Of a stretch of 64,000 nucleotides of DNA, positions 1-8,779 are shown piece after piece. Within the stretch, counting starts at the first letter, position 1; every line of letters begins with the position of its first letter. The notes under the pieces were generated by a model. That model searched no databases. It was not told the DNA's origin and saw only the letters and a list, made by a program, of their open reading frames with translations. A program made the position numbers and the translations under genes. This DNA comes from Microbacterium sp. MYb54 (GTDB lineage: Bacteria; Actinomycetota; Actinomycetes; Actinomycetales; Microbacteriaceae). The stretch is from NCBI RefSeq assembly GCF_002979515.1, contig NZ_PCPA01000007.1:62001-126000 (forward strand), read 5' to 3'.

Positions 1-2
1 TG

Positions 3-359
3 CGCGTTGGGCGTGAGATCGGTCGGCCACGCACCAGACCGGACGCGGTACGCGGCGACAAGGCGTACTCGTCTCGCGCGATCCGCTCGCACCTACGCGA
101 CCGCGGCATCAAGGCTGTCATCTCCGAGCCCGACGACCAGAAGGGTCACCGCAAACGCCGAGGATCACGAGGCGGACGCCCCGTCGCGCTCGACACGGCC
201 GACTACAGGAACCGCGACGTCATCGAGCGCCGCTTCAGCCACCTCGAGCAGTGGCGCGGCCTGGCCACCCGAAACGACAAACACGCGACCACCTACCGAG
301 CCGCGGTCATCCTCCACGGCATCATCGCCTGGACCAGGCAATTGTCAGACACACCCTAG
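3..359 (+). CDS. IS5-family transposase, C-terminal part (cut by window edge)
   Basis: The reading frame is open from the window edge to TAG at 357-359, giving about 118 residues with no start inside the window. It carries the late part of a DDE transposase catalytic domain: a GDKAYSS motif with the second catalytic Asp, and DVIERRFSHLEQWRGLATR, which matches the IS5-group signature around the catalytic Glu. The C-terminal HGIIAWTRQL fits the usual end of these proteins. In the family it cuts and joins insertion-sequence ends. Whether the element is intact depends on sequence left of the window. No clear terminal inverted repeat could be assigned to the right end. Confidence 0.85.
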   Translation, partial: RVGREIGRPRTRPDAVRGDKAYSSRAIRSHLRDRGIKAVISEPDDQKGHRKRRGSRGGRPVALDTADYRNRDVIERRFSHLEQWRGLATRNDKHATTYRAAVILHGIIAWTRQLSDTP

Positions 360-448
360 TCGTGCACAGAGTCTGGGCATCGCTACTTCCCGACGCGCGA
401 CAAAGAGGTTGGGGGTGTGGACGAAGAGAGACACATCCTGGACCACCA

Positions 449-480
449 TTTGTCTGTCGGCCAGACGGGGGACAGACAAA
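449..480. repeat. 10-bp inverted repeat downstream of the transposase
   Basis: Arms TTTGTCTGTC (449-458) and GACAGACAAA (471-480) are perfect reverse complements around a 12-nt GC-rich loop. It lies 90 bp past the transposase stop, in the 234-bp gene-free stretch 360-593. It could be a terminator or a trace of an element end. The right arm contains GGGGGACAGA, a 10-mer that recurs at about 45.27 kb and 52.13 kb. Confidence 0.5.
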
Positions 481-593
481 AACCACGCGGCAGATTAGGG
501 TGGGAGAGGTCCTGGGGTGTCTTGGGGCGTCGATGAACAATGGGGGGATCACCTGATGAAGATGCAGAAACGTAAAGTCCTCCTAGGCCCCGC

Positions 594-806
594 ATGAAGA
601 CACGCGTCGCGGTACGCGCCACGATCATCACCCTCGTGCTCCTCGCAGCAACTCTTCCGCTGCTCGCTCGGATCGACGTGTTCCACGACGCGGTCTGGGC
701 GTTCTGGGGTGTTTCTCTCGTGCTAGTGATCGTTGTCCTCGCGCTTAGCATCAAGAACTTCGCGCGAAGGCAAGACGGACCACGCGGAAGAAGCGAACAC
801 GAATAA
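594..806 (+). CDS. small two-helix membrane protein, unknown function
   Basis: A 70-residue protein. Residues about 8-26 and 33-53 are hydrophobic and would form two membrane helices, followed by a short basic/acidic tail (FARRQDGPRGRSEHE). No family is recognised. It stands alone between the transposase end and the GntR regulator, with a weak ribosome binding site. Length, composition and the clean hydrophobic pattern support a real gene, but small size leaves doubt. Confidence 0.5.
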   Translation: MKTRVAVRATIITLVLLAATLPLLARIDVFHDAVWAFWGVSLVLVIVVLALSIKNFARRQDGPRGRSEHE

Positions 807-885
807 CAAAACGTGAAAGGCCTGGCCCCGCAGGCACCGCTGGCGACCGCAGACGATCCGCCCCTCCGACACCTACGATGAAGGC

Positions 886-1524
886 ATGAACCAGCAGGGC
901 CCGCTCGCCGACGTGCTCCGTCAGCGCATCATCGACGGCGACTTCGCACCGGGCTCACGGCTGTCGGAGTCAGCCCTCGCCGAGCAGTTCGACGTGTCAC
1001 GCAACACCCTCCGCGAGGCGTTCCGGGTGCTCGCAGAGCAGGGGCTCGTCGAGCACATCCCGCACCGCGGCGTCTCAGTGGCCTCCCCCACCATCGCCGA
1101 CGTGATCGACATCTACCGTGCCCGCCGCGTGATCGAGTGCACGGCGCTGCGCCAGTCCGAGCCCGAGCATCCCGCCGTGCAGCTCATGCGCGACGCCCTG
1201 GCCGAGGCCGAGGAGCAACTGCCGCACGAGGACTGGCGGCGCATCGGCAGCGCGAACATGGCCTTCCACGACGCGATCGTGGCCCTCGCCGACAGCGCCC
1301 GGCTCGCGCGCACCTACCGCGATGTGGCCGCCGAGCTGCGACTCGTCTTCCTCGAGATCGACGAGCCGCGATCTTTGCACGAGCCGTTCGTCCGGCGGAA
1401 CCGTGCCGTGCTCACAGCGCTGCTGGAAAGGGGCCCCGAAGCGGCCGCCGAAGAGCTCGAGCGCTACCTCACCGCATCTGAACGCAGCGTCCTCGGAGCC
1501 TTCGCCCGCATGGGTCACCCCTGA
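886..1524 (+). CDS. GntR-family transcriptional regulator (FCD/FadR subgroup)
   Basis: A 212-residue DNA-binding regulator. Residues 1-70 form the GntR winged helix: the GSRLSESALAEQFDVSRNTLREAFRVL segment spans the recognition helix and HRGVSVASP is the wing. Residues about 80-205 form the all-helical FCD ligand-binding domain. His residues in NMAFHDAIVALA and RSLHEPFVRRN are probable metal ligands, but the last His usual in this group (near LERYLTASE) is not evident. FCD regulators commonly sense small organic acids or sugar acids. It has no obvious partner gene, so its target is unknown. The start ATG is preceded by ACCTACGATGAAGGC, a usable binding site. Confidence 0.9.
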   Translation: MNQQGPLADVLRQRIIDGDFAPGSRLSESALAEQFDVSRNTLREAFRVLAEQGLVEHIPHRGVSVASPTIADVIDIYRARRVIECTALRQSEPEHPAVQLMRDALAEAEEQLPHEDWRRIGSANMAFHDAIVALADSARLARTYRDVAAELRLVFLEIDEPRSLHEPFVRRNRAVLTALLERGPEAAAEELERYLTASERSVLGAFARMGHP

Positions 1525-1757
1525 CCCCCGACGTCTCGGGGAGCCGGACACCACCTTCGACCAGAACAGTGTTCGGTATTTTTGACCTGAGTGCATAAAT
1601 CTGTGAACATGCCGGGAAATGCCTTGCGATCTCGTGAAAGCCATGGTTACGTGAGCGGACTTCGGCACGATCGGCGGCGCAGAGTTGCTCGCCTTTCATC
1701 CGGAGGCCGCGTGCCGAGGGGGCGCGCGGATCGTTCAGATCGAAAAGGACTACTACT

Positions 1758-2573
1758 TTGCGACTCACGAGAAAACTGGCGTTCGCCGCTACCGCGGCTG
1801 CTGCGCTCTGCCTCGGCACGGTCATCCCCGCTGCCGCCAATTCCACACCCGACGCCGACGACGTCCCCACCTTCCAGGAGTTCGAAGCGTCGACCTACCG
1901 AGACATCGACGGCGCCTACGTCGTCAACGGAGACGAGGTGATCTCCGACCGGGGCGAACTGCGGTCGTTCTACGAACAGCTCCTCGGCGCCGACCCCGTG
2001 ACCAACGGCCTCATCGTCCAAACGGTCAACGGCCTCGACGACATGTGGTCTGACGAGCAGGTGGCGAACCTCACCTACTGCGTCAGCACCGCGTTCGGCG
2101 AGCGTCACGCCGAAGTCGTGAGCGCAATGGAGAGCGGCGCCGCACTCTGGGAGGCGGCATCCTCGAAGATCGACTTCATCTACGACAGCAGCGCCGATGC
2201 GAAGTGCACAACGCGTAACGCCACCGTCCTCTTCTCGGTGGAGCCGGTGCAGACGACGCAGTACACCGCCCGGGCCTTCTTCCCGAGCGATCCGCCGAAG
2301 CTGCAGAACGTTCTCATCGACGACTCGATCTGGTCATCCGGGGCCATCACGCCGACGAACGTGATCGGCCACGAGCTCGGCCACGTGCTCGGCTTCCGAC
2401 ACGAGCACACTCGACCTGAGTCTGGCACCTGCTTCGAGGACAACAACTGGCGACCGCTGACGCCGTACGACTCGTCATCGATCATGCATTACCCGACGTG
2501 CAACGGATCGTCCGACGACCTGTCGATGACGAGCGCCGACATCGAGGGAGCCGTCGCTCTCTACGGGAACTGA
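1758..2573 (+). CDS. secreted zinc metalloprotease of the metzincin type
   Basis: A 271-residue exported protease. An N-terminal signal peptide (basic MRLTRK, then an Ala-rich core ending VIPAAANS) is followed by a pro-region. The C-terminal domain contains HELGHVLGFRHEH, the HExxHxxGxxH zinc site, and SIMHYP, the Met-turn about 40 residues later. These two together define metzincins (M10/M12 fold). The Cys in YCVSTAF, KCTTRN, GTCFEDN and YPTCNG could form disulfides. The start is TTG at 1758, about 8 nt after AAAAGGA; no ATG fits the signal peptide. It probably degrades extracellular protein. It ends before a strong bidirectional terminator. Confidence 0.85.
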   Translation: MRLTRKLAFAATAAAALCLGTVIPAAANSTPDADDVPTFQEFEASTYRDIDGAYVVNGDEVISDRGELRSFYEQLLGADPVTNGLIVQTVNGLDDMWSDEQVANLTYCVSTAFGERHAEVVSAMESGAALWEAASSKIDFIYDSSADAKCTTRNATVLFSVEPVQTTQYTARAFFPSDPPKLQNVLIDDSIWSSGAITPTNVIGHELGHVLGFRHEHTRPESGTCFEDNNWRPLTPYDSSSIMHYPTCNGSSDDLSMTSADIEGAVALYGN

Positions 2574-2595
2574 CGCAGTCCAGCGCTTCGAATCA

Positions 2596-2627
2596 GCGGG
2601 GCCCGGTCGTTCTCGACCGGGCCCCGC
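2596..2627. terminator. strong hairpin terminator between convergent genes
   Basis: A perfect 14-bp stem, GCGGGGCCCGGTCG at 2596-2609 and its complement at 2614-2627, with a TTCT loop. It lies between the metalloprotease stop (2573) and the convergent TetR stop (2654), so it can serve both. There is no clear T-tract, as is common in high-GC actinobacteria. Confidence 0.8.
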
Positions 2628-2653
2628 GTTCGTCAGCAAGCGACGCCCTGGGC

Positions 2654-3319
2654 CTACTCGTCCAGACGCAGCGCCGCCGTCGCCCTCGGTCGCGGTTCGC
2701 CCTCACGGAGCGGCGCCGGCGGCGCGATCGGCGTCGTCGGCTCGGGCAATCCGTACCGCCGGAACATCCAGCGCCGAGCGTCCTCGAGCGGATACGTGCC
2801 GCCGAAGACGGCGGACTTCACGAAGACACCCTCGATCGTGCTGCGGAGCATGACCTCCTCGAGAGCGGGATCCTCGGCCCCGCGCGCGCGGAACAGGTCG
2901 CGAACAGCGTCTTCCGCTGCCGTCGCTCCCGCTTCATGCCGCGCCTCAGATTCGGCGAACAACCGGTGCGTGGCCGGCTGCTGCTGCATCGCCAGCACCG
3001 CGCGCTGCAGCGGTATCGCGTAGGCGGTCGCGGTGAGAGCGCCGTCGATCACGGCGGCGAGCATCTCATCGGGCGTCCCCTCGACACGGGCGAAGCCCAG
3101 CACCGTCTCGAACCAGCGGTCGATGACGGCCGCGACCAGCTGCTCCTTGCCGCCGAAGTGGTAGTTCACGAGCCCCTGGGCGACACCTGCCCGCTTCGTG
3201 ATCTCAGCGATACTGGCGCCCGCGACGCCGCGTTCACTGAAGGTGTCGATCGCCGCCTGCAGGATGATCTCCCTGGTGCGTTCTCGGGCCAGCCGGTTCT
3301 GCTCGTCGGAGCGCGCCAC
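2654..3319 (-). CDS. TetR-family transcriptional regulator
   Basis: A 221-residue repressor-type protein. Residues about 8-60 carry the TetR helix-turn-helix (REIILQAAIDTFSERG, then GASIAEITKRAGVAQG and NYHFGGKEQLV). The rest is a helical ligand-binding domain ending in a basic tail. It is transcribed divergently from the DUF1266 gene at 3446; the 126-bp region between them holds a TGAA-N6-TTCA element close to that gene's start. Control of itself and of the neighbouring membrane-protein genes is inferred. The ligand is unknown. Confidence 0.88.
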   Translation of the reverse strand: MARSDEQNRLARERTREIILQAAIDTFSERGVAGASIAEITKRAGVAQGLVNYHFGGKEQLVAAVIDRWFETVLGFARVEGTPDEMLAAVIDGALTATAYAIPLQRAVLAMQQQPATHRLFAESEARHEAGATAAEDAVRDLFRARGAEDPALEEVMLRSTIEGVFVKSAVFGGTYPLEDARRWMFRRYGLPEPTTPIAPPAPLREGEPRPRATAALRLDE

Positions 3320-3389
3320 GTGGCATCCACCTCCTGAGTCCCGCCAGCCTGTCTTTCCGAATCGCTCCCCTGCCGTATAGATTACTCAC

Positions 3390-3403
3390 TGAATGTTCGT
3401 TCA
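3390..3403. promoter_or_regulatory. probable TetR operator, TGAATGTTCGTTCA
   Basis: TGAA and TTCA half-sites lie six bases apart in the divergent region between the TetR gene and the DUF1266 gene, in a locally AT-rich patch. Similar TGAAC/GTTCA sites are typical of actinobacterial TetR repressors. Assignment to the adjacent regulator is inference. Confidence 0.5.
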
Positions 3404-3445
3404 ATCTATGAGCGGACACGGATTCATCCCCTTCCAGGAGCACCC

Positions 3446-4318
3446 ATGCACTCTTTCGCGAGCGTCGACTTCAACAGCGTGACCTCGATCTTCGAATGGC
3501 TCGTCAGCCAGTGGTGGGCTTGGGCGATCGTCGGCGTCGTGGTGCTGTTCTTCCTCGTGATCTGGATCCTCCCCGACGCCAAGGTCAAGGCCTCGCCGGA
3601 CTACTCGACGACGGACCGAGAGGCCGACGAGATCGCACTCGGCTTCCTGCAGATCGTGAATCTTCCCTCCGGCCACTGGAACGACCCGACCGCATCGATC
3701 CTCGGAGACCGCGAGAAGAAGGTGCTCGTCGACCAGTGGGGCGTGCACACGCGCGACGAGTGGCTGGCGAACGTCGAACGCCTCACCACGGTGCGACGCC
3801 GCCGTGAGGTGTGGGTGCTCTACCTCGCCGTCCGCACCGAGCTCGCCCAGCGTCTCGGACGCACCCCGAAGGCCAAGGAGTGGCTCGCCGCGATCGTGCA
3901 GGAGGGCGGAGACAAGCGCGACGCGCGCACCTTCGTCACCTCGATCGAGTACTCCGAGTCCGAGGTGCGCAAGCGCGTCGGCAAAGACATCGTCACCCCC
4001 GGGCTGTTCGTGAAGACCCTCGACGGCTACGCGCTCGGCCAGGCCGTCGCGATGACGACCTGGGGCGTCGCACTCGGACACGGCGACGTCGCCGAAGCAC
4101 GGCAGATCATCCACCGCATCAACGTCGAAGGGCGCCCGCCCTTCGAGTCGTGGGCCGACTTCGGACTGAGCTACATCGTGGGCCGTGTCATGCACTGGTC
4201 TGACGGCAACGTCGACGAGAAGTCGTTCGAGAAGTTCGGCGACGGCTGGTCCGACTTCAAGGCCGCTGCGACTGAGAAGCGCAACGGTCCGTGGGCGACG
4301 CTGTCGTGGAGCCTGTAG
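3446..4318 (+). CDS. DUF1266-type membrane-anchored protein
   Basis: A 290-residue protein. One strongly hydrophobic helix lies at about residues 21-45 (WWAWAIVGVVVLFFLVIWIL), followed by a soluble region. The C-terminal half has the pattern of DUF1266: GYALGQAVAMTTWGVALGHGDVAEA, then ESWADFGLSYIVGRVMHW. The biochemical role of this family is not established. It is preceded by CAGGAGCACCC about 5 nt before the ATG. It overlaps the next gene by 28 bp, so the two are probably co-transcribed, and it is divergent from a TetR regulator. Confidence 0.7.
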   Translation: MHSFASVDFNSVTSIFEWLVSQWWAWAIVGVVVLFFLVIWILPDAKVKASPDYSTTDREADEIALGFLQIVNLPSGHWNDPTASILGDREKKVLVDQWGVHTRDEWLANVERLTTVRRRREVWVLYLAVRTELAQRLGRTPKAKEWLAAIVQEGGDKRDARTFVTSIEYSESEVRKRVGKDIVTPGLFVKTLDGYALGQAVAMTTWGVALGHGDVAEARQIIHRINVEGRPPFESWADFGLSYIVGRVMHWSDGNVDEKSFEKFGDGWSDFKAAATEKRNGPWATLSWSL

Positions 4319-5352
4319 CCGTAGATCTGGACCCGCTGCGACGAAGCGCGGGACTCCGCGACATCCTCACGTACGAACGCATCTGCGGGATGCCTCCGCA
4401 TCGCCGCTTCGTGGTGATCCTGGCAGCGGTGCTGCTGTTCGCTGCCGCGATGCTCACCGGCCTGTGGTTCCTCGGCCGCAGCGACATCCTCGCCGTCGCG
4501 CCGATCCTGGGCGTGTTCGTGATCGGATACACCGTGCTCGCCGCGGTCGGCTTCCTGTGGTGGGCGGTGGGATTGAGCCGGCGGGTGAAGATCGCCGCGT
4601 TCGCCTGGCAGAACGGATGGGCCTACGCCGACACGCTCGAGCGCACCCGTCGCCCCGGCGCCGCGTTCGCCCGTGTGGTGCACGGGAGGGAGCGTGCGGT
4701 CATCGCCTGTGACGACGCACGGATGCCGTTCGAGTTGGGCATGCACCATTCGGTGTCACACGGGCAGGAGCGCGCCACGATCCAGCGGCCGTTCGCCTTC
4801 ATCGAGCTGCCGCTGCCGGCATCCGTGCCGCACATCGTGCTCGCGAACCGCAAGCGCAGCATCATTCCGACGCTCGGGCTCGGCCGCGGCGCCGCGCGGA
4901 TGGACCTGGAGGGGGATTTCGCGAAGACGTTCCGTCTCATCGTGCCGGAGGGCTACCAGCAGGACGCGCTGTACATCTTCACCCCGGATCTCATGGCCCG
5001 CGTTCTGGACCTCGGATCGGGTGCCGAGATCGAGCTCGTCTCCGACCGACTCTACGTGTACCTCCCCGCACGCACCCGATTCGACCGCGCCGAGACCATG
5101 GCGGCCGCTCTCGTGCTGGCCGAGGAGTTCCACCGCCGCTTCGCCGCACGTACTGAGCTGTACGGCGACGACAACGCCGGCGACATCGCCGCCAGAGCGG
5201 GTGTGGCGGTCGGGCTGCGCGGTCAGCGGCTGGGCGGCCGCGGCATCTCGGTCTTCGCAGTCGCGGGCACGACCGCGGTGCTCCTGCTGTCCGCAGGGCT
5301 TACCGCCATCTCCCTGTTCGGCGGTGATCTGCTCGCATCTCTCTTCGGCTGA
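4291..5352 (+). CDS. membrane protein of unknown function, paired with the DUF1266 gene
   Basis: A 353-residue protein. Two hydrophobic segments near residues 38-60 and 66-92 are followed by a ~220-residue soluble region rich in beta-type sequence (GLGRGAARMDLEGDFAKTF, LVSDRLYVYLP) and a C-terminal helix at about 322-348. No family is recognised. The start overlaps the previous gene; an internal start at the Met of GMPPHRRF would remove the overlap and is a fair alternative. A hairpin follows the stop. Confidence 0.65.
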   Translation: MGDAVVEPVAVDLDPLRRSAGLRDILTYERICGMPPHRRFVVILAAVLLFAAAMLTGLWFLGRSDILAVAPILGVFVIGYTVLAAVGFLWWAVGLSRRVKIAAFAWQNGWAYADTLERTRRPGAAFARVVHGRERAVIACDDARMPFELGMHHSVSHGQERATIQRPFAFIELPLPASVPHIVLANRKRSIIPTLGLGRGAARMDLEGDFAKTFRLIVPEGYQQDALYIFTPDLMARVLDLGSGAEIELVSDRLYVYLPARTRFDRAETMAAALVLAEEFHRRFAARTELYGDDNAGDIAARAGVAVGLRGQRLGGRGISVFAVAGTTAVLLLSAGLTAISLFGGDLLASLFG

Positions 5353-5365
5353 CCTGTTCAGCCGT

Positions 5366-5390
5366 GCACGGCCCCGGTCCGAGGCCGTGC
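5366..5390 (+). terminator. hairpin after the membrane-protein pair
   Basis: Arms GCACGGCC (5366-5373) and GGCCGTGC (5383-5390) enclose a 9-nt loop, starting 13 nt after the stop at 5352. There is no T-tract. Its position at the end of a two-gene unit supports a terminator. Nothing else was found in 5391-5546. Confidence 0.45.
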
Positions 5391-5546
5391 GACACAGACG
5401 CACGGGTGCGTCCCTGGCCCGGAGGGGGCGCCAGGGGCGCGCCCGTGTCCATCCGATCTCGGGCCGATACCAGCCGGTTCGATTGAATATCGGATCGCGT
5501 CGACCAGATTGGTATCGTCGACCAGGCCGGACCCGGGGGGGGATGC

Positions 5547-7664
5547 ATGGGCAGATCGAAGAGCTCGCGGAAGAAATCTCGACGCGGAGCCACGCCGGCG
5601 ACGGACCCCGGTGCGGCGGCCGGGACCGCCGCGCCGACGCGCTACCGCGCGGGACTCGTCATCGTTCATGGGATCGGTCACCAGTCGCCCGGGCAGACCC
5701 TCGATCATGTGTCCCGACGAGTGAAGGCGACTCTGTCGGAGATGGGTCACGCCGCCGGAGTCTGCGATCAGCGCCGCACCCCCGGCTCACCCCTGAGCCA
5801 GGTCGTCGACGTCGACGGCCGCCATTCCGCGCTCCTCGTCGAGGCGCACTGGGCCGACGTCGTCGCGGACCATCGTGAACGCGGTTTGCTCGCTGCCCTC
5901 CGGCGGCTGTGGTTCCTGATCTCCACGCTTCCGTACCTGCTGCCGGCCCTGCTCGCGCCGCGATTCCACGAATCAGAGGTCGCACCGAGGCCTGCGCCTG
6001 TCCCGCGGCGCAGGCTTTTCGCCGGCATCCGGTCCGAGACCGAGGACTTCATCCGGCTCGCCCCGACCATGTCCCGCTCGATAACGCTCTACGCGTTCCT
6101 CGCCGCGATCGCCATCGGGTTCTCCTCGCTGCCGCTCTGGCTCGCCATGTCGCTGTGCGCGACGGCCATTCTGCTCGTGATCGTGCTGCTGGCGTCATCG
6201 CGGGATGTCACAGAGCACGTGTACGTCGCGACGCTGAGCGACCACCGACGTGAGGAGATCCTGCAGCGCGTGGCGACCAGCATCGACTTCGCCGCACAGC
6301 AGTGCGACGAAGTGTGGGTGATGGGACACTCGCAGGGCGGCTATCTCGCCCACACTCTGCTCGCCGAGCGCGGTCGACACTGGCCGAATGTGCGCCGCTT
6401 CACCGGTGTCGCTTCCGGACTCCGGCCGATCCACCTGATCTCGATGCTGCGGAACCCGCTCTGGGCGCTCGCCGGCTGGGTCTGGCTCGGCGGCATCGTC
6501 CTCTTCTCGATCGGCGTCATTCAGATGCTGGAACCGGGAGGTCCGCTCAATACGGACGCCTCGCGCGCGATCGGCGTGATCGGTCTCTTCGTCCTCGTCG
6601 CCCCCGCACTGCTCTTCTCCCTCCCCGTCGACCTGATGACGGAACTCTCGAGCGGGCTGATACCGACGAACTGGTGGTTCCTGCTGTACATCGGACTCGG
6701 ACTGGCGACCGCGGTCATCGCGGTCCTGCTGCAGAAGCAGAGCGGCGTGGAGATGACGACGATCCCCGAGCTGCCTCCTCAGATCACCTGGGAGGAGATG
6801 TCCGCCCGTGGCGACGTGGTCGGCAGCATGTCGGTGCCGGAACTGCCGCCCTCAGCGATCCCGATGACGATCCCGAGCGTCAACAACCCGCTCGTCGACC
6901 ACCTGCTGTCCTCGTACCTCGGTGCACGATCGGTCCTGCGCTTCGACATCAGCGCCTGGCTGGCGCGGCGGAAGTCGCCACCCGTCGACGGACTGCGGCG
7001 TTCGCTTGCGGCACTCTCCGAGAGCAACTACGTATTCCGCATCTCGACGCAGATCGTGTTCGTCATGATGTTCGTCGCGTTCCCCGTGGTGATGGGGCTG
7101 CCTCTTCTCGTCGTCGTGGCGAACGTGTTGGTCACCGGGATCGCGACCGCGGCGATCACCGGGATCTGGACCATGAACCGGTGGCGGAACGGCGCGACCA
7201 GGCGGATCAAGGCCTTCACGACGAGCGCCGCCGAGGGGAGAAAGGACGTCCTCTATCCTCAGACCTTCCGACGCCGTCGGCGCAGCCTCGTGATGTCGCT
7301 GTCGGCTGCGGCCGTGAGCGGCATCGGCGGCTTCGGGATGACGATCGTCGCCGCCACCGGCGAGCTCGGCGCGCCCGATCGCCTGGCTGTCCTCACCGAG
7401 CACCTCCGCGGCGGAGGCACGTATCTGATCTTGGCCGGGCTGGCGGCGACGGTCGCCCTGTGCACGGGCATCGCCGGCACGAGGGGCGTCCGCGCCTGGC
7501 TGACGGTCGCACTCGTCCTGTCGGCGTTCTCTCTACTCGTGGTGCTCAGCGGCGGGTCGGAATGGGCGATCCGCCTGTTCCCCGGCGTCCACTTGCCGAT
7601 CATCTCGGCCGGGCTCGTCACGACAGCCCTCGCCTGGAGTCGTCGGCTCCCCACGCATGCGTGA
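5547..7664 (+). CDS. large membrane protein with an alpha/beta-hydrolase domain
   Basis: A 705-residue protein with a soluble hydrolase-like part mixed with several membrane helices. The N-terminal region has VIVHGIGHQSPGQT, an oxyanion-hole-like HG motif. Near residue 260, WVMGHSQGGYLAHTLL gives the GHSQG nucleophile elbow. Hydrophobic blocks follow the hydrolase start (about 178-220), after the elbow (about 305-395), and in the C-terminal third (about 500-700). The pattern resembles lipase/esterase-like proteins fused to membrane domains. The substrate is unknown, and the acid and His of the triad could not be assigned with confidence. The start ATG follows a G-run acting as binding site. 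Confidence 0.7.
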   Translation: MGRSKSSRKKSRRGATPATDPGAAAGTAAPTRYRAGLVIVHGIGHQSPGQTLDHVSRRVKATLSEMGHAAGVCDQRRTPGSPLSQVVDVDGRHSALLVEAHWADVVADHRERGLLAALRRLWFLISTLPYLLPALLAPRFHESEVAPRPAPVPRRRLFAGIRSETEDFIRLAPTMSRSITLYAFLAAIAIGFSSLPLWLAMSLCATAILLVIVLLASSRDVTEHVYVATLSDHRREEILQRVATSIDFAAQQCDEVWVMGHSQGGYLAHTLLAERGRHWPNVRRFTGVASGLRPIHLISMLRNPLWALAGWVWLGGIVLFSIGVIQMLEPGGPLNTDASRAIGVIGLFVLVAPALLFSLPVDLMTELSSGLIPTNWWFLLYIGLGLATAVIAVLLQKQSGVEMTTIPELPPQITWEEMSARGDVVGSMSVPELPPSAIPMTIPSVNNPLVDHLLSSYLGARSVLRFDISAWLARRKSPPVDGLRRSLAALSESNYVFRISTQIVFVMMFVAFPVVMGLPLLVVVANVLVTGIATAAITGIWTMNRWRNGATRRIKAFTTSAAEGRKDVLYPQTFRRRRRSLVMSLSAAAVSGIGGFGMTIVAATGELGAPDRLAVLTEHLRGGGTYLILAGLAATVALCTGIAGTRGVRAWLTVALVLSAFSLLVVLSGGSEWAIRLFPGVHLPIISAGLVTTALAWSRRLPTHA

Positions 7665-7673
7665 CGGTCGACG

Positions 7674-8669
7674 TCAGGCGGATGCTCTGATCACGAGCTC
7701 CGTCGGCAGGATCGTCGTCGTCGGCGGCTCTTCGCCGGCGAGACGCGACAGCAGGACCCGCGCCATGGCCTCACCCTGTGCGTACATGGGCTGACGCATC
7801 GTGGTCAGCTGCGGATCGGTCGTGAGCGCGACCGAGGAATCGTCGAAGCCGACCAGCGCGATGTCCTCCGGCACGCGTACGCCGGCCGAACGCAGGGCGG
7901 TCAGCGCGCCACGGGCCATCAGGTCGCTCGCGACGAAGATCGCATCCGGGCGCCCGCCGTCGAGGAGTCGTCTGGCGGCCTCCGCACCGCTCGACTCGCT
8001 GTAGTCGCCCTCTTCCTCGGCGTACGGGGCGAGGCCGGCCTCCGCCAGAGCGGCGCGGAACCCCTGCACACGGTCTTCCGAGGCGACCATCGTGAGCGGA
8101 CCGGAGATCGTCGCGATGCGTGTGCGGCCGATGTCGATCAACCGCTGGGTGGCGTTCTTCGCTCCGGCCACGTTGTCGACGTCGACGACGTAGTCCCCCT
8201 CGTGACGGCGCACGGGGCGCCCGCCGAAGACCACCGGCACGGCATCCGCGATCCTGTCGATGAACGCGTCGCTCGTGTGATGCGAGACGATCAGTGCGCC
8301 GTCGACTCCACCGTTGCGCACGAAGCTGGTCATCTTGTCGCCGGGGTCATCGCTCGCGATCAACAGGTTGAGCAGGTAGTCCGAGCCGCCGAGTGCACCT
8401 GTGATGCCCGCGACGATGGCCGCGAAGAACGGGTCGCCGAAGAAGCGCGTGGTGTCTTCGGGGACGATCAGCGCGATGGCGTGGGTCTGGCGTGACGCCA
8501 GGGAGCGCGCGGCCCGGTTGGGCACGTAGTTCAGTTCGTCGATCGCCGCGCGCACCGCGGCGAGGGCCTCCGGGCTCACGGCCGTCGACCCGTTCACGAC
8601 CCGCGACACGGTCGACCGGGAGACACCCGCAGTGGATGCCACTTCTTCGATGGTCGCTCGGGGCGACAT
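7674..8669 (-). CDS. cebR: LacI-family repressor CebR of cellobiose uptake
   Basis: A 331-residue repressor. Residues about 5-50 are the LacI helix-turn-helix (TIEEVASTAGVSRSTVSRV, then YVPNRAARSLA hinge); the rest is the two-lobed sugar-binding domain, including IFVASDLMARGAL and IALVGFDDS. The beta-glucosidase gene follows upstream on the same strand after one small gene, and two TGGGAGCGCTCCCA palindromes, the site known for CebR/CelR regulators of other actinobacteria, lie before the transporter operon. Cellobiose or a cello-oligosaccharide is the expected inducer. ATG at 8669 is preferred, with GGAAGAG about 11 nt upstream; a GTG at 8681 is possible. Confidence 0.85.
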   Translation of the reverse strand: MSPRATIEEVASTAGVSRSTVSRVVNGSTAVSPEALAAVRAAIDELNYVPNRAARSLASRQTHAIALIVPEDTTRFFGDPFFAAIVAGITGALGGSDYLLNLLIASDDPGDKMTSFVRNGGVDGALIVSHHTSDAFIDRIADAVPVVFGGRPVRRHEGDYVVDVDNVAGAKNATQRLIDIGRTRIATISGPLTMVASEDRVQGFRAALAEAGLAPYAEEEGDYSESSGAEAARRLLDGGRPDAIFVASDLMARGALTALRSAGVRVPEDIALVGFDDSSVALTTDPQLTTMRQPMYAQGEAMARVLLSRLAGEEPPTTTILPTELVIRASA

Positions 8670-8779
8670 CAGCGTACGCACTCTTCCATCGCCCTATTCT
8701 CACCGGTCCGCTCACTCTGCGCCGACGCTCGCGCTCCGAGTCGCGCAAATGGTCGCATCTCGGCCCCGGATACGACCAT

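Noticed and set aside
360..593. Overlapping short frames downstream of the transposase
   Set aside because: Low-complexity, Arg/Pro/Ser-rich translations with no start signals; treated as non-coding.
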